From GCA-002712045 sp028112705 (GTDB taxonomy: Bacteria > Pseudomonadota > Alphaproteobacteria > Rhodobacterales > Rhodobacteraceae): a stretch of DNA of 64,000 nucleotides. Position numbers and translations under genes: made by a program. The notes below the pieces were generated by a model that did not search any database, was not told where the DNA came from, and saw only the letters and a program-made list of their open reading frames with translations. Where the stretch lies: the NCBI GenBank assembly GCA_028112705.1, contig JAOGYN010000003.1, positions 115,511 through 179,510 of the forward strand, given 5' to 3'. Below are positions 27,261 to 34,631 of the stretch, in pieces; the first letter of the stretch is position 1, and each line of letters begins with the position of its first letter.

Positions 27261-28219
27261 TAAATGATTTCCTTCAAAGCACTTTTAACTCGTTTCCAAT
27301 GATCATCCCTGCTTGGGATCCCCATTCGAAGAAAATGCTTAGAATAAGGAAATGTTCTAGTTAATATGTATTTTTTACAAAGATCATTTTTGAGTTGAAT
27401 TGCATTTGGTACGAATATTAACCGGAATAAATTTGTGCCACCTATAACCTTTAAACCATTTTGAATTAAAATTTTATCAAGGGTCATTACATCATTATTT
27501 AGTCTTTTTATGGTATCTTTAGCCCAGCCATGATTGGATAAAGCGTTATTTGCAATGAATAAAGCAGGTCCAGATGCAGGCCATGGACCCAGCTTACGTT
27601 TGAGATTTTTCAGAGTCTCTGGTAGTCCAATGGCGCAACCAAAGCGTAATCCAGCTAACCCCCAAAATTTACCAAAGCTTTTTAAAACTATTACACCAGG
27701 ATTATTTGCATAGTTGATGAGCGAATTATTAGGAACCAAGTCACAGAAACTCTCATCAATAATAGTTAATTTTCCATTATTTAAGATTTTATCTGAGTGC
27801 CAGATTTTACCATCAGGGTTGTTGGGGTTAATCAAGATACGGGCATTTGCATTTCTTGCTGAAATATTCCAGCCATTTTGTCTAAATGCAGTTTCATATT
27901 CATTGTAACTAGGTTTGTAGATATCAACATTACCTTTATCAAAGAGACTTGGTAGTGCGCTTATTATCATTGATGTTCCACTTGAGCAGATTATTTCAGC
28001 ATTATCTGGAATTTTCCAGAATTTTCTTGCTGAGCGCTGGAATTCTTCAATCAAAGATTCATCTGGCAAATTCTCCCAAATCCATTTTGGAATTTCAGGA
28101 ATTGGGTAAGAAGATTTATTAATACCAGTTGATAAATCAATCCAGTCTGATCTTAACCCACCATATAAGCCAATATTACGATCTAATTTACCACCATGAT
28201 CTAAAAGATTCTCAGTCAT
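27260..28219 (-). CDS. cobC: Threonine-phosphate decarboxylase-like aminotransferase (CobC)
   Basis: PLP-dependent class I/II aminotransferase fold, predicted to make the (R)-1-amino-2-propanol phosphate arm of cobalamin. HGGKLDRNIGLYG and WIDLSTGINKSSYPIP are typical CobC N-terminal blocks, and SFGKFWGLAGLRFG contains the PLP-binding lysine. It is 319 residues, toward the short side. It lies between cobD and the DUF1636 gene with no spacing, so all three are one transcription unit. Confidence 0.9.
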   Translation of the reverse strand: MTENLLDHGGKLDRNIGLYGGLRSDWIDLSTGINKSSYPIPEIPKWIWENLPDESLIEEFQRSARKFWKIPDNAEIICSSGTSMIISALPSLFDKGNVDIYKPSYNEYETAFRQNGWNISARNANARILINPNNPDGKIWHSDKILNNGKLTIIDESFCDLVPNNSLINYANNPGVIVLKSFGKFWGLAGLRFGCAIGLPETLKNLKRKLGPWPASGPALFIANNALSNHGWAKDTIKRLNNDVMTLDKILIQNGLKVIGGTNLFRLIFVPNAIQLKNDLCKKYILTRTFPYSKHFLRMGIPSRDDHWKRVKSALKEII

Positions 28220-28591
28220 TTACTTATCTTTTATAGGTGGAATTCGAGCAACAAAATGTCCTTTAATAGCTTGTGGCCATTCTCTATATGGAACTTGACC
28301 GTTTGAGCTATCAGCGTGCAAGTTAGCGTAGAAAACAATTGCTTCAGCGTCTTCTTTCAACGGTTTAAAATTTCCCAATACATAGCTCAACTTTTTATTA
28401 TCTTGGATGGTAACATTACAGCCGTGATCACATCCCATCAAGCAAGCATGCCTTCTTATCACAACATTTTCTTTTTGCGTTGGTATATTTTCTATTAGCT
28501 TTGCTAATTCAAAACCGTCAGGTTCCTTTAAGCCTTTGTCTTTCCAGCCTTCTCGTTTGCAGGTTTCGCAAATAGTGATGATAGTGGGCAT
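28220..28591 (-). CDS. DUF1636 family cysteine-rich protein
   Basis: A 123-residue protein whose five cysteines (C8, C11, C50, C54, C58; CETC and ACLMGCDHGC) look like a metal or 2Fe-2S site similar to thioredoxin-like ferredoxins. DUF1636 members are commonly found with cobalamin or cobalt genes (general knowledge), but the function is not settled. It is the first gene of the DUF1636-cobC-cobD unit; the 79-bp leader upstream holds no cobalamin riboswitch that I can recognise. Confidence 0.8.
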   Translation of the reverse strand: MPTIITICETCKREGWKDKGLKEPDGFELAKLIENIPTQKENVVIRRHACLMGCDHGCNVTIQDNKKLSYVLGNFKPLKEDAEAIVFYANLHADSSNGQVPYREWPQAIKGHFVARIPPIKDK

Positions 28592-28670
28592 AATATATCC
28601 TTCTTGAACCCGCTCATTAATAATAATTACAAACTTAATACAATAAATTTTTACTTTTTATTTAAGTTAC

Positions 28671-29627
28671 TTAAAATCTGGAATGAGGTTCATCAAAATT
28701 TAAAATAGGGTTAATGGGAATAATCTGATTTGGATTGATCGAAGTATGACTAAAGTAATAATGACGAGTTGCATGATTTAGATGAACGGTTTCGCTGATG
28801 CCTTTGGTTTGATACAAGTCCCTCGTGTAAGCCCATAGGTTTTTATAATCTGTTAGTCTTTTTAGATTACATTTAAAATGTAAGTGATAAATTGAGTCAA
28901 ACCTAACTAATGTTGGAAAAAGCCTCCAATCCGCTTCAGTGACTATATCACCCAGTAGGAAGCGTTGGTTAGACAAAATTCCTTCCAGCCATTCCATTGT
29001 GTCAAATAATTTTGTTACAGAGTCATCATAAGATTTTTGAGAAGTTGCAAATCCCGCTCTATAAACACCATTATTTATAGTTTCATAAATCCGATCATTA
29101 ATTGGCTTTATGGCTTTATGTAATTCTTCTGGCCAATAATTACTATTATTACCGGTAATTTCATTAAAAGATGAATTGAAAATCCGTATAATTTCTGAAC
29201 TTTCATTCGAAACAATTTTATTGGATTTTTTATCTAAAAGAACTGGAACTGTTACACGGCAAGTTATGTTTTTTTCTGCCTGCGTGTATATTTCACTCAA
29301 GAACCTTTTTTTATAAATTCTATCTCCAGTAGTCTCTGAAAAATTTGTATTAAAAGCCCATCCGTCTTGGAGCATTTCAGGATGTACCACATCCACACTT
29401 ACATGATTTTCTAAGCCTTTCAAAACTCTAAATATGAGGGTTCTGTGAGCCCAAGGGCATGCATGAGAAACGTATAAGTGGTAACGCCCTGATTCTGGAA
29501 TAAATTTTGAATCCCTATTATTGTCAATCCAATTTCTGAAAATGGCATTTTCACGTTTAAAGGTGCCATCTTTTTTCGTTAATTTTGTGTCATCTTTATT
29601 CCAGAAACCATTAATTAATTGACCCAT
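28671..29627 (-). CDS. Glutathionyl-hydroquinone reductase / omega-type GST
   Basis: Related to YqjG/PcpF/Ecm4: glutathione-dependent reduction of glutathionyl-hydroquinones. The catalytic cysteine is C57 in SHACPWAHRTLIFR; RYHLYVSHACPW and the C-terminal helical block with SNQRFLLGDIVTEADWRLFP are diagnostic. At 318 residues it is a normal length. It interrupts the two cobalamin blocks and is probably unrelated to them. Possible link to quinone stress or to the aromatic catabolic genes further on is speculative. Confidence 0.92.
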   Translation of the reverse strand: MGQLINGFWNKDDTKLTKKDGTFKRENAIFRNWIDNNRDSKFIPESGRYHLYVSHACPWAHRTLIFRVLKGLENHVSVDVVHPEMLQDGWAFNTNFSETTGDRIYKKRFLSEIYTQAEKNITCRVTVPVLLDKKSNKIVSNESSEIIRIFNSSFNEITGNNSNYWPEELHKAIKPINDRIYETINNGVYRAGFATSQKSYDDSVTKLFDTMEWLEGILSNQRFLLGDIVTEADWRLFPTLVRFDSIYHLHFKCNLKRLTDYKNLWAYTRDLYQTKGISETVHLNHATRHYYFSHTSINPNQIIPINPILNFDEPHSRF

Positions 29628-29744
29628 TTTAACTGCCTTTGTTTCATTTATTAGATATTATCTACATTGCATATCGTTATTATAATGTCCAAATGCAATT
29701 TTAAGTCAAATTAATGGACAAGGTTCAATATTTTTATTTCTTAA

Positions 29745-29773
29745 TTGTGTAACTAGAGAACATTCATTATAAA
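29745..29773 (+). promoter_or_regulatory. Candidate promoter of the cbiX-cob operon
   Basis: TTGTGT (29745-29750) and TATAAA (29768-29773) are separated by exactly 17 nt, giving a predicted transcription start near 29780. That places the GC-richer leader segment and the RBS hairpin inside a 5' untranslated region of about 130 nt. The -35 box is a weak match. Confidence 0.4.
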
Positions 29774-29793
29774 AAAGTGTGGACGAGTCAGAA

Positions 29794-29871
29794 ATGGCCG
29801 GAAAGGTGTGCTTTAGTAACGATTTACCCAAAGTGGGGATCAATTATTGCGTCGTCAAAAAATATTTTTGA
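29794..29871 (+). CDS. Possible 25-residue leader peptide upstream of the cob operon
   Basis: ATG GCC GGA AAG ... opens a 25-codon frame encoding a small basic peptide that begins MAGKVCFSNDLP and ends YCVVKKYF, with two cysteines. It stops with TGA at 29869-29871, directly abutting a hairpin that covers the ribosome-binding region of the next gene. The segment is clearly richer in G and C than the AT-rich DNA around it. The Shine-Dalgarno is weak (GAG about six bases upstream). A frame this short can arise by chance, so the call rests on the arrangement and not on homology. Confidence 0.35.
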   Translation: MAGKVCFSNDLPKVGINYCVVKKYF

Positions 29872-29902
29872 GCACTTTTCTATATTGTTAAAGAGAAAGT
29901 GC
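29872..29902 (+). promoter_or_regulatory. RBS-masking hairpin before the DUF6732-like gene
   Basis: GCACTTTTCT (29872-29881) can pair with AGAGAAAGTGC (29892-29902) with one bulged base and a 10-nt loop. The 3' arm contains the purine-rich AGAGAAAG, the only candidate ribosome-binding site for the ATG at 29908. A ribosome terminating at the TGA just before the hairpin would be expected to open it. This suggests translational control; it is inferred from sequence only. Confidence 0.45.
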
Positions 29903-29907
29903 AAAAT

Positions 29908-30120
29908 ATGCGTATAGTTTTACTAATTTTATTTTTGTTAAGTTCGGCTGGTCAGGCTTATGCCCATATTGGGCATTTTGGTCAATTTGCTGATCATGGT
30001 CATATTGCAGCAGGAATAGCTATTGGATTGGCTGGAGCGATAGCCTTAATAAAAATTTTAAAGGATCGGAATAGTGAAGCTGAAGCTGAAGATTTAGAAG
30101 AAGAAACTCAGGAGGTATAA
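29908..30120 (+). CDS. DUF6732-like small membrane/secreted protein
   Basis: A 70-residue protein with an N-terminal signal or helix (MRIVLLILFLLSSAGQAYA), a histidine-rich stretch (HIGHFGQFADHGHIAAG), a second hydrophobic segment (about 33-50) and an acidic tail. This layout matches small DUF6732-type proteins next to cbiX in Rhodobacterales, from memory. The histidines just after the signal could bind a metal such as cobalt (inference). ATG 29908 is preferred over GTG 29899, which sits too close to the purine-rich site. Its last codons contain the AGGAGG used by cbiX. Confidence 0.65.
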   Translation: MRIVLLILFLLSSAGQAYAHIGHFGQFADHGHIAAGIAIGLAGAIALIKILKDRNSEAEAEDLEEETQEV

Positions 30121-30124
30121 TAGT

Positions 30125-31222
30125 TTGAAAAAGGGCATTATGATATGTGGGCACGGAAGTAGATCAAAAAGTGCTGAAGAAGAGTTTGGATTATTAGCAA
30201 AAGGCTTAAAAAATAGGTTTCCCGAAACACCAGTTGAATATGGGTTCTTAGAGTATTCAGCTCCAAATATTCATATGGGGCTTGATGCATTAAGAAACAA
30301 TGGAGTTGAGCATATTATTGCTGTTCCAGGAATGTTATTTGCCGCAACGCATGCAAAGAATGATATTCCATCGGTTCTTGTAACTTATCAAAAAAAGTAT
30401 CCTAATTTAAAAATAAGTTATGGGAGAGAATTGGCTCTTCATTCTGAAATGATTGCGGCTTTTGAATCAAGAATTTTAGAAAGTTTGGGATTAAATCATA
30501 CCCATGATGGAGATCTATATGATACAATGTTAGTTGTTGTTGGAAGGGGTACATCAGATACATACGCAAATGCTGAAGCAGCAAAGTTAACAAGAATAGT
30601 TACAGAAAATTTAGGTTTTGGTTGGTCAGAAACTGTGTATTCAGGTGTAACTTTCCCCTCGGTTGGTCAGGGTTTGGAAATTGCCGCAAAGTTAGGGTAT
30701 CGGAAAATAGTAGTTGCTCCTTATTTTTTATTTTCAGGTAAACTGATAGATCGTATATATAATTATGTTGATCGAGTGAGCGCAACGCTACCAGATGTGA
30801 AATTTTATAAAGCACATTATTTGGCGGATCAAGATCATGTAATTAATACTTTTATTGAGAGAATTGCTGAAGCAGAAAGTGGTGAGTTGGAAGAAAACGT
30901 TGACTTGATGGCTTCGTTTAAAAAACGGCTTGATTTAGGTCAAGTTGATATTCACCATCATCATGCAGAATTTAAACCCATTGTAGATCCTGAAGATGAA
31001 GATACCCTAAGTACTCACGATCACGATCACGATCACGATCACGATCACGATCACAGTCATAGTCATAGTCACAGTCATGGAGTTTACAAACATATATCCC
31101 ACCCCAACGGGCCAAGGACAATGATTGATCAAGGAGTGTGTTGCTGTTTTATGAGCCAGTTCCCAGATCACGTTATTGAGGAAGAACGTTTATTAATCAA
31201 AACAAAAAGTTGGTCAAAATAG
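30125..31222 (+). CDS. cbiX: Sirohydrochlorin cobaltochelatase CbiX (long form)
   Basis: Inserts cobalt into sirohydrochlorin/precorrin-2 in early-insertion B12 synthesis. The N-terminal half has MICGHGSRSKSAEEEF with metal-binding H10 and FAATHAKNDIP with a second histidine. The second half repeats the fold with VVVGRGTSDTYANAEA, the degenerate copy usual in the long form. A tail of alternating His-Asp and His-Ser (residues 298-318) probably stores or delivers metal, and CCCF follows near the C terminus. The start is TTG with a perfect AGGAGG nine bases upstream. Length 365. Confidence 0.93.
   Translation: MKKGIMICGHGSRSKSAEEEFGLLAKGLKNRFPETPVEYGFLEYSAPNIHMGLDALRNNGVEHIIAVPGMLFAATHAKNDIPSVLVTYQKKYPNLKISYGRELALHSEMIAAFESRILESLGLNHTHDGDLYDTMLVVVGRGTSDTYANAEAAKLTRIVTENLGFGWSETVYSGVTFPSVGQGLEIAAKLGYRKIVVAPYFLFSGKLIDRIYNYVDRVSATLPDVKFYKAHYLADQDHVINTFIERIAEAESGELEENVDLMASFKKRLDLGQVDIHHHHAEFKPIVDPEDEDTLSTHDHDHDHDHDHDHSHSHSHSHGVYKHISHPNGPRTMIDQGVCCCFMSQFPDHVIEEERLLIKTKSWSK
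31016..31078 (+). repeat. Tandem hexanucleotide repeat encoding the CbiX His-rich tail
   Basis: Six in-frame GATCAC units follow a first CAC and pass into four AGTCAY units, encoding H(DH)6(SH)4. The tandem identity at nucleotide level suggests the tail can gain or lose units by slippage without frameshift. It is coding sequence and not an intergenic repeat. Confidence 0.9.
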
Positions 31223-31243
31223 TGATTATTTTAAGAAACTACT

Positions 31244-32065
31244 ATGAGTATTTTTAATAATTATTTAGCTGTTGATTGGTCGGCAAACAGTAAGCCCAAG
31301 ATAGGCGCAGATAGCGTTTGGTTAGCTTGGCTTTCTAAAACAGGTGAGCTTTCATTGTTCAACCCTAGAACTCGGTTTGATGCTTTGAATATTATCAAAA
31401 GATTGTTAAAAGATTCAGATGGAAGAGTTTTAGCAGGATTTGATTTTCCTTTTGGTTATCCAAAAATCTTTTTTGATGGTCTTGGATTGCTTAAATGGTC
31501 TGATCTTTGGGCTGAGCTATTTGAAAGAATAATAGATAGTACAAATAACAATAATAATAGATTCGAAGTTGCGAATTATCTCAATTCACTATTTCCTGAA
31601 AGTGGTCCGTTCTGGGGCCATCCAATGCCAAATGATGGGAGGTATATTAATATCCCATTTAAAAAACCATTTGGATATGGATGTTTTTTACCTAATGAAA
31701 AAAGGTCGATTGAAGGTTTAATAAAATCAACAAAAACGGTTTGGCAATTGAATGGAGCTGGATCGGTAGGTGGTCAAGCGCTTCTAGGAATTCCTATTGT
31801 GGAAAGTTTGAGAAAATATGTGCCAACGTCTATTTGGCCATTTGAATCATGCATTTCCAAAGTAGTATGTGCGGAAATATACCCTTCAATGTATAAGATA
31901 GAAAATACTGAAAGAATTAAAGATGCTAATCAAGTGAAAACAGTTGTGAAAAGATTACATGCTTTAGATGTCAAAGGAGAGCTGGGACAAATTATGAGTA
32001 TTCCGAGTAAGTTAAAAGGATCAGAATGTACTCATGAAGGTTGGATTTTGGGAGCAGTAAATTAG
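31244..32065 (+). CDS. RNase H-fold (DUF429-like) protein in the cob operon
   Basis: I do not recognise a characterised function. The N terminus LAVDWSANSKP (D11), the block AGFDFPFGYP (D67) and the later AEIYPSMYKI and KDANQVKTVVKRLHAL resemble the layout of DUF429-type proteins predicted to adopt an RNase H/actin-like fold with acidic metal ligands. Its 273 residues contain no signal peptide or membrane segment. It lies 21 bp after cbiX, and cobH starts immediately after its stop, so it is embedded in cobalamin synthesis. It could be a nucleotide- or corrinoid-related enzyme, or a passenger. Confidence 0.7.
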   Translation: MSIFNNYLAVDWSANSKPKIGADSVWLAWLSKTGELSLFNPRTRFDALNIIKRLLKDSDGRVLAGFDFPFGYPKIFFDGLGLLKWSDLWAELFERIIDSTNNNNNRFEVANYLNSLFPESGPFWGHPMPNDGRYINIPFKKPFGYGCFLPNEKRSIEGLIKSTKTVWQLNGAGSVGGQALLGIPIVESLRKYVPTSIWPFESCISKVVCAEIYPSMYKIENTERIKDANQVKTVVKRLHALDVKGELGQIMSIPSKLKGSECTHEGWILGAVN

Positions 32066-32734
32066 ATGGTAGTTAGTTATCCAAAATTCAAAAAAAGCTT
32101 AAGTTATGAGCGTGATCCTAATGAAATATATTTTAATAGTTTTTCCACCGTAAGGCGAGAAGCGAAAATTGAGAGATTTGATTTATCCATGCAACCTTTA
32201 ATTACTAGAATAATACATGCTTGTGGTATGATCGAAGTGGGTAATAGATTATCATTTTCTGAAAGTATAGGCCGCAAGGGTCGTGAGGTTCTAGCTAATG
32301 GATCTAATATTATCTGTGATTGTCAAATGGTAGCCTCAGGCATTATTCGGCGAAATTTGCCTGCACAAAATGATATATTGGTTACTATTAATGATCCAAC
32401 TGTGCCAGAAAGAGCAAAATTAATAAAAAATACCAGAAGTGCGGCGGCAGTTGAGTTATGGGAGCCGTTTATAAAAGATTCAGTGGTGGCAATCGGAAAT
32501 GCGCCAACCGCATTATTCCATTTATTAGAGTTGATTGATTCGGGCTTCCCTAGACCAGCTTGTATTATTGGCTTTCCGGTTGGTTTTGTTGGTGCTGCTG
32601 AAAGCAAAGCTGAATTAGCCAATAACTCAAGAGGTTGCGATTATATAACTTTACGTGGTCGAAGAGGTGGCTCTGCAATGGCAGCAGCAGCCGTCAATGC
32701 TTTGGCTGCGGGCTTGCCGGAGGAAAATGGTTGA
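32066..32734 (+). CDS. cobH: Precorrin-8X methylmutase (CobH/CbiC)
   Basis: Moves the C11 methyl to C12 to give hydrogenobyrinic acid (or the cobalt form). The catalytic histidine is H51 in TRIIHACGM. GSNIICDCQMVASGI, TRSAAAVELWEP, AIGNAPTALFHLLE and IGFPVGFVGAAESK are family blocks. At 222 residues it is a normal length. It begins directly after the preceding stop, and its own stop overlaps the cobL TTG start. Confidence 0.96.
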   Translation: MVVSYPKFKKSLSYERDPNEIYFNSFSTVRREAKIERFDLSMQPLITRIIHACGMIEVGNRLSFSESIGRKGREVLANGSNIICDCQMVASGIIRRNLPAQNDILVTINDPTVPERAKLIKNTRSAAAVELWEPFIKDSVVAIGNAPTALFHLLELIDSGFPRPACIIGFPVGFVGAAESKAELANNSRGCDYITLRGRRGGSAMAAAAVNALAAGLPEENG

Positions 32735-33933
32735 ACAAAGTTTGGCTTAATATTGTTGGCATTGGTGAAGATGGCTTAGATGGATTAAGAAGTTCAACTA
32801 AATTGATTCTTGAGTCAGCTGAGATTTTAATTGGTGGGAAAAGACATCACAAGTTAACATCAGAGTTAAATGTGGAGAGAATTTATTGGCCTAAGCCTTT
32901 TGATTTAATGTACGAAAAGATTAAAAGTTATAGGGGTAAGAATGTTGTGATTTTGGTCACGGGTGATCCTCTTTGGTTTTCTGTAGGGGTTAAGATTGGA
33001 TCTTTATTTGATAGTACTGAATTAACATATCATCCTCATATTAGTGCTTTCCAAAATGCTGCGGTAAGAATGAACTGGCCATTAGAAGATGTAGAAACAA
33101 TAACTGTTCATGGAAGGCCTTTGGAAAGAATAATTCCATTTTTCCAACCAAATCAAAAATTATTAGTGCTTACTTCTGGCTCAGAAACTCCAAAACAAAT
33201 AGCTGAATTACTGACTTCAAAAAGCTTTGGTAACAGCAAGCTGACAGTTTTTTCCTCAATGGGAGGAGAAGATGAACGGTTGTTTTCTGGAAAAGCTAAG
33301 AACTGGAACGAAAGTGTACCATCGTTTAACACATTGGCGATTGAATGTGTGTCTTCAATAAAGGTCTCGTTTCAAACGAGATTACCGGGTTTGCCAGATC
33401 ATATTTTCCAAAGTGATGGTATGATGACCAAGCAAGAAGTCAGGGCTATTACTGTAGCTAAACTTAAGCCTGTTCGTAATGCATTGTTGTGGGATGTTGG
33501 ATGTGGCTGTGGAACGGTTGCGATTGAATGGATGAGAGCTGCTCCAAGCTCAAGAGCTATAGGGATTGATTCTCGACTTGATCGATGTGAGTTGACGTCA
33601 ATTAATGCACTGAATTTGGGAGTTCCAGATTTAAGAGTTATTCAAGGCAATGTACCTAATGCATTACATGAATTAGACCCACCTGACGCGATTTTTATTG
33701 GGGGAGGTTTTACGAAAGAAACTTTTGAATTGTGTTGGGCTGAGCTGAAATCAATGGGTAGGCTTGTTGTAAATGCTGTTACATTAGAAAGTGAGGCTCT
33801 TTTGTTGAATTTATATAAGAATTACGGAGGTGAACTCACAAAAATATCTATAAACAGGGTTGAAAGCATTGGTAATTTGGCAGTTTGGAAACCCTTTAGG
33901 CCAATAACACAGTGGAGTTTAGAAAAAAAATGA
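32731..33933 (+). CDS. cobL: Precorrin-6Y C5,15-methyltransferase (decarboxylating), CbiE-CbiT fusion
   Basis: Bifunctional enzyme methylating C5 and C15 and decarboxylating the C12 acetate. The N-terminal CbiE tetrapyrrole methylase domain runs to about 200 (VTGDPLWFSVG). The C-terminal CbiT domain has the SAM-binding DVGCGCGTVAIEWMRAAP at about 254-271. The start is TTG 32731, overlapping the cobH stop as TTGA, with GGAGGAAA upstream; this gives 400 residues, the expected size. The frame is also open upstream, but that part lies inside cobH. Confidence 0.95.
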   Translation: MNKVWLNIVGIGEDGLDGLRSSTKLILESAEILIGGKRHHKLTSELNVERIYWPKPFDLMYEKIKSYRGKNVVILVTGDPLWFSVGVKIGSLFDSTELTYHPHISAFQNAAVRMNWPLEDVETITVHGRPLERIIPFFQPNQKLLVLTSGSETPKQIAELLTSKSFGNSKLTVFSSMGGEDERLFSGKAKNWNESVPSFNTLAIECVSSIKVSFQTRLPGLPDHIFQSDGMMTKQEVRAITVAKLKPVRNALLWDVGCGCGTVAIEWMRAAPSSRAIGIDSRLDRCELTSINALNLGVPDLRVIQGNVPNALHELDPPDAIFIGGGFTKETFELCWAELKSMGRLVVNAVTLESEALLLNLYKNYGGELTKISINRVESIGNLAVWKPFRPITQWSLEKK

Positions 33934-34631
33934 GTGGGATTTTGTATGGTGTTGGGGTTGGTCCAGGTGATCCTGAATTAATAACTTTAAAATCATTACG
34001 ATTGATTAAGAGTGCGGAAATTATCGCTTATCCAAAGTTAGAGGGAAGTGAAAGTTTTGCTAGAACTATTATAGAAGGTTTTATTGAATTTCCAAAAAAA
34101 GAAATTGTTATGGAAATACCAATGTCAGAACAAAGGCTGCCAGCCCAAAAAGCATATGATATTGCTGCAGAAACAATATCAAGCTATCTTGATATAGGTA
34201 AGGATGTTGTTGTGTTGTGTGAAGGTGATCCCTTTTTCTATGGATCATTTATGTATTTGCACTCGAGACTTTCTGGAAAATATAAAACTGAAATAATACC
34301 TGGAGTTTCAAGTTTAACTACATGTGCAGCAGTAGCTAACAGGCCCTTGGCAGCCCGAAATGAAGTTTTGACTATCCTACCTGGCCCATTAAGTGAAGAA
34401 GAGCTTAGCAGGAGATTATCTGATGTTAATTCAGCGGCTATAATGAAAGTTGGGCGCCATTTGCAAAAAATAAAACGGGTAATAAGTAATTTAGGATTAA
34501 CAAAATTTTCTTACTATGTAGAACGAGCATCGTTAAAAGAACAGAAGGTCTTAAAATTGGCTGATGCTCCAGAGGTAGCACCTTATTTTTCCATGATACT
34601 GGTTGCAAAGGGAGAAGACCCTTGGTTGTAA
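33930..34631 (+). CDS. cobI: Precorrin-2 C20-methyltransferase (CobI/CbiL)
   Basis: SAM-dependent methylation of precorrin-2 (or its cobalt form) at C20. Starts MSGILYGVGVGPGDPELITL, the glycine-rich loop of tetrapyrrole methylases, followed by CEGDPFFYGSFMYLHSRL and IIPGVSSLTTCAA. The ATG overlaps the cobL stop (ATGA). At 233 residues it is a normal length. Its end overlaps the next gene by ten bases. Confidence 0.94.
   Translation: MSGILYGVGVGPGDPELITLKSLRLIKSAEIIAYPKLEGSESFARTIIEGFIEFPKKEIVMEIPMSEQRLPAQKAYDIAAETISSYLDIGKDVVVLCEGDPFFYGSFMYLHSRLSGKYKTEIIPGVSSLTTCAAVANRPLAARNEVLTILPGPLSEEELSRRLSDVNSAAIMKVGRHLQKIKRVISNLGLTKFSYYVERASLKEQKVLKLADAPEVAPYFSMILVAKGEDPWL

Noticed and set aside
29686..29720. 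TGTCCA...TGGACA dyad as an operator for the GST gene
   Set aside because: Six-base arms separated by 23 nt do not fit a known operator layout and carry little statistical weight.
29779..29857. tRNA or cobalamin riboswitch in the leader of the cbiX operon
   Set aside because: The GC-richer segment has GACGA/TCGTC end pairing and a size near 75 nt, but it lacks a T-loop GTTCRA motif and any tRNA cloverleaf. The B12-box and the conserved GCCACTG-type core of cobalamin riboswitches are also absent; a partial AGTCAG match is not enough.
31016..31078. CRISPR-like or satellite repeat
   Set aside because: The tandem units are in frame within cbiX and encode a His/Asp/Ser tail; there are no spacers.
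32635..32730. Upstream extension of CobL
   Set aside because: The frame is open for 32 more codons, but they lie inside cobH and do not resemble CobL; TTG 32731 has a good Shine-Dalgarno and a TTGA overlap.
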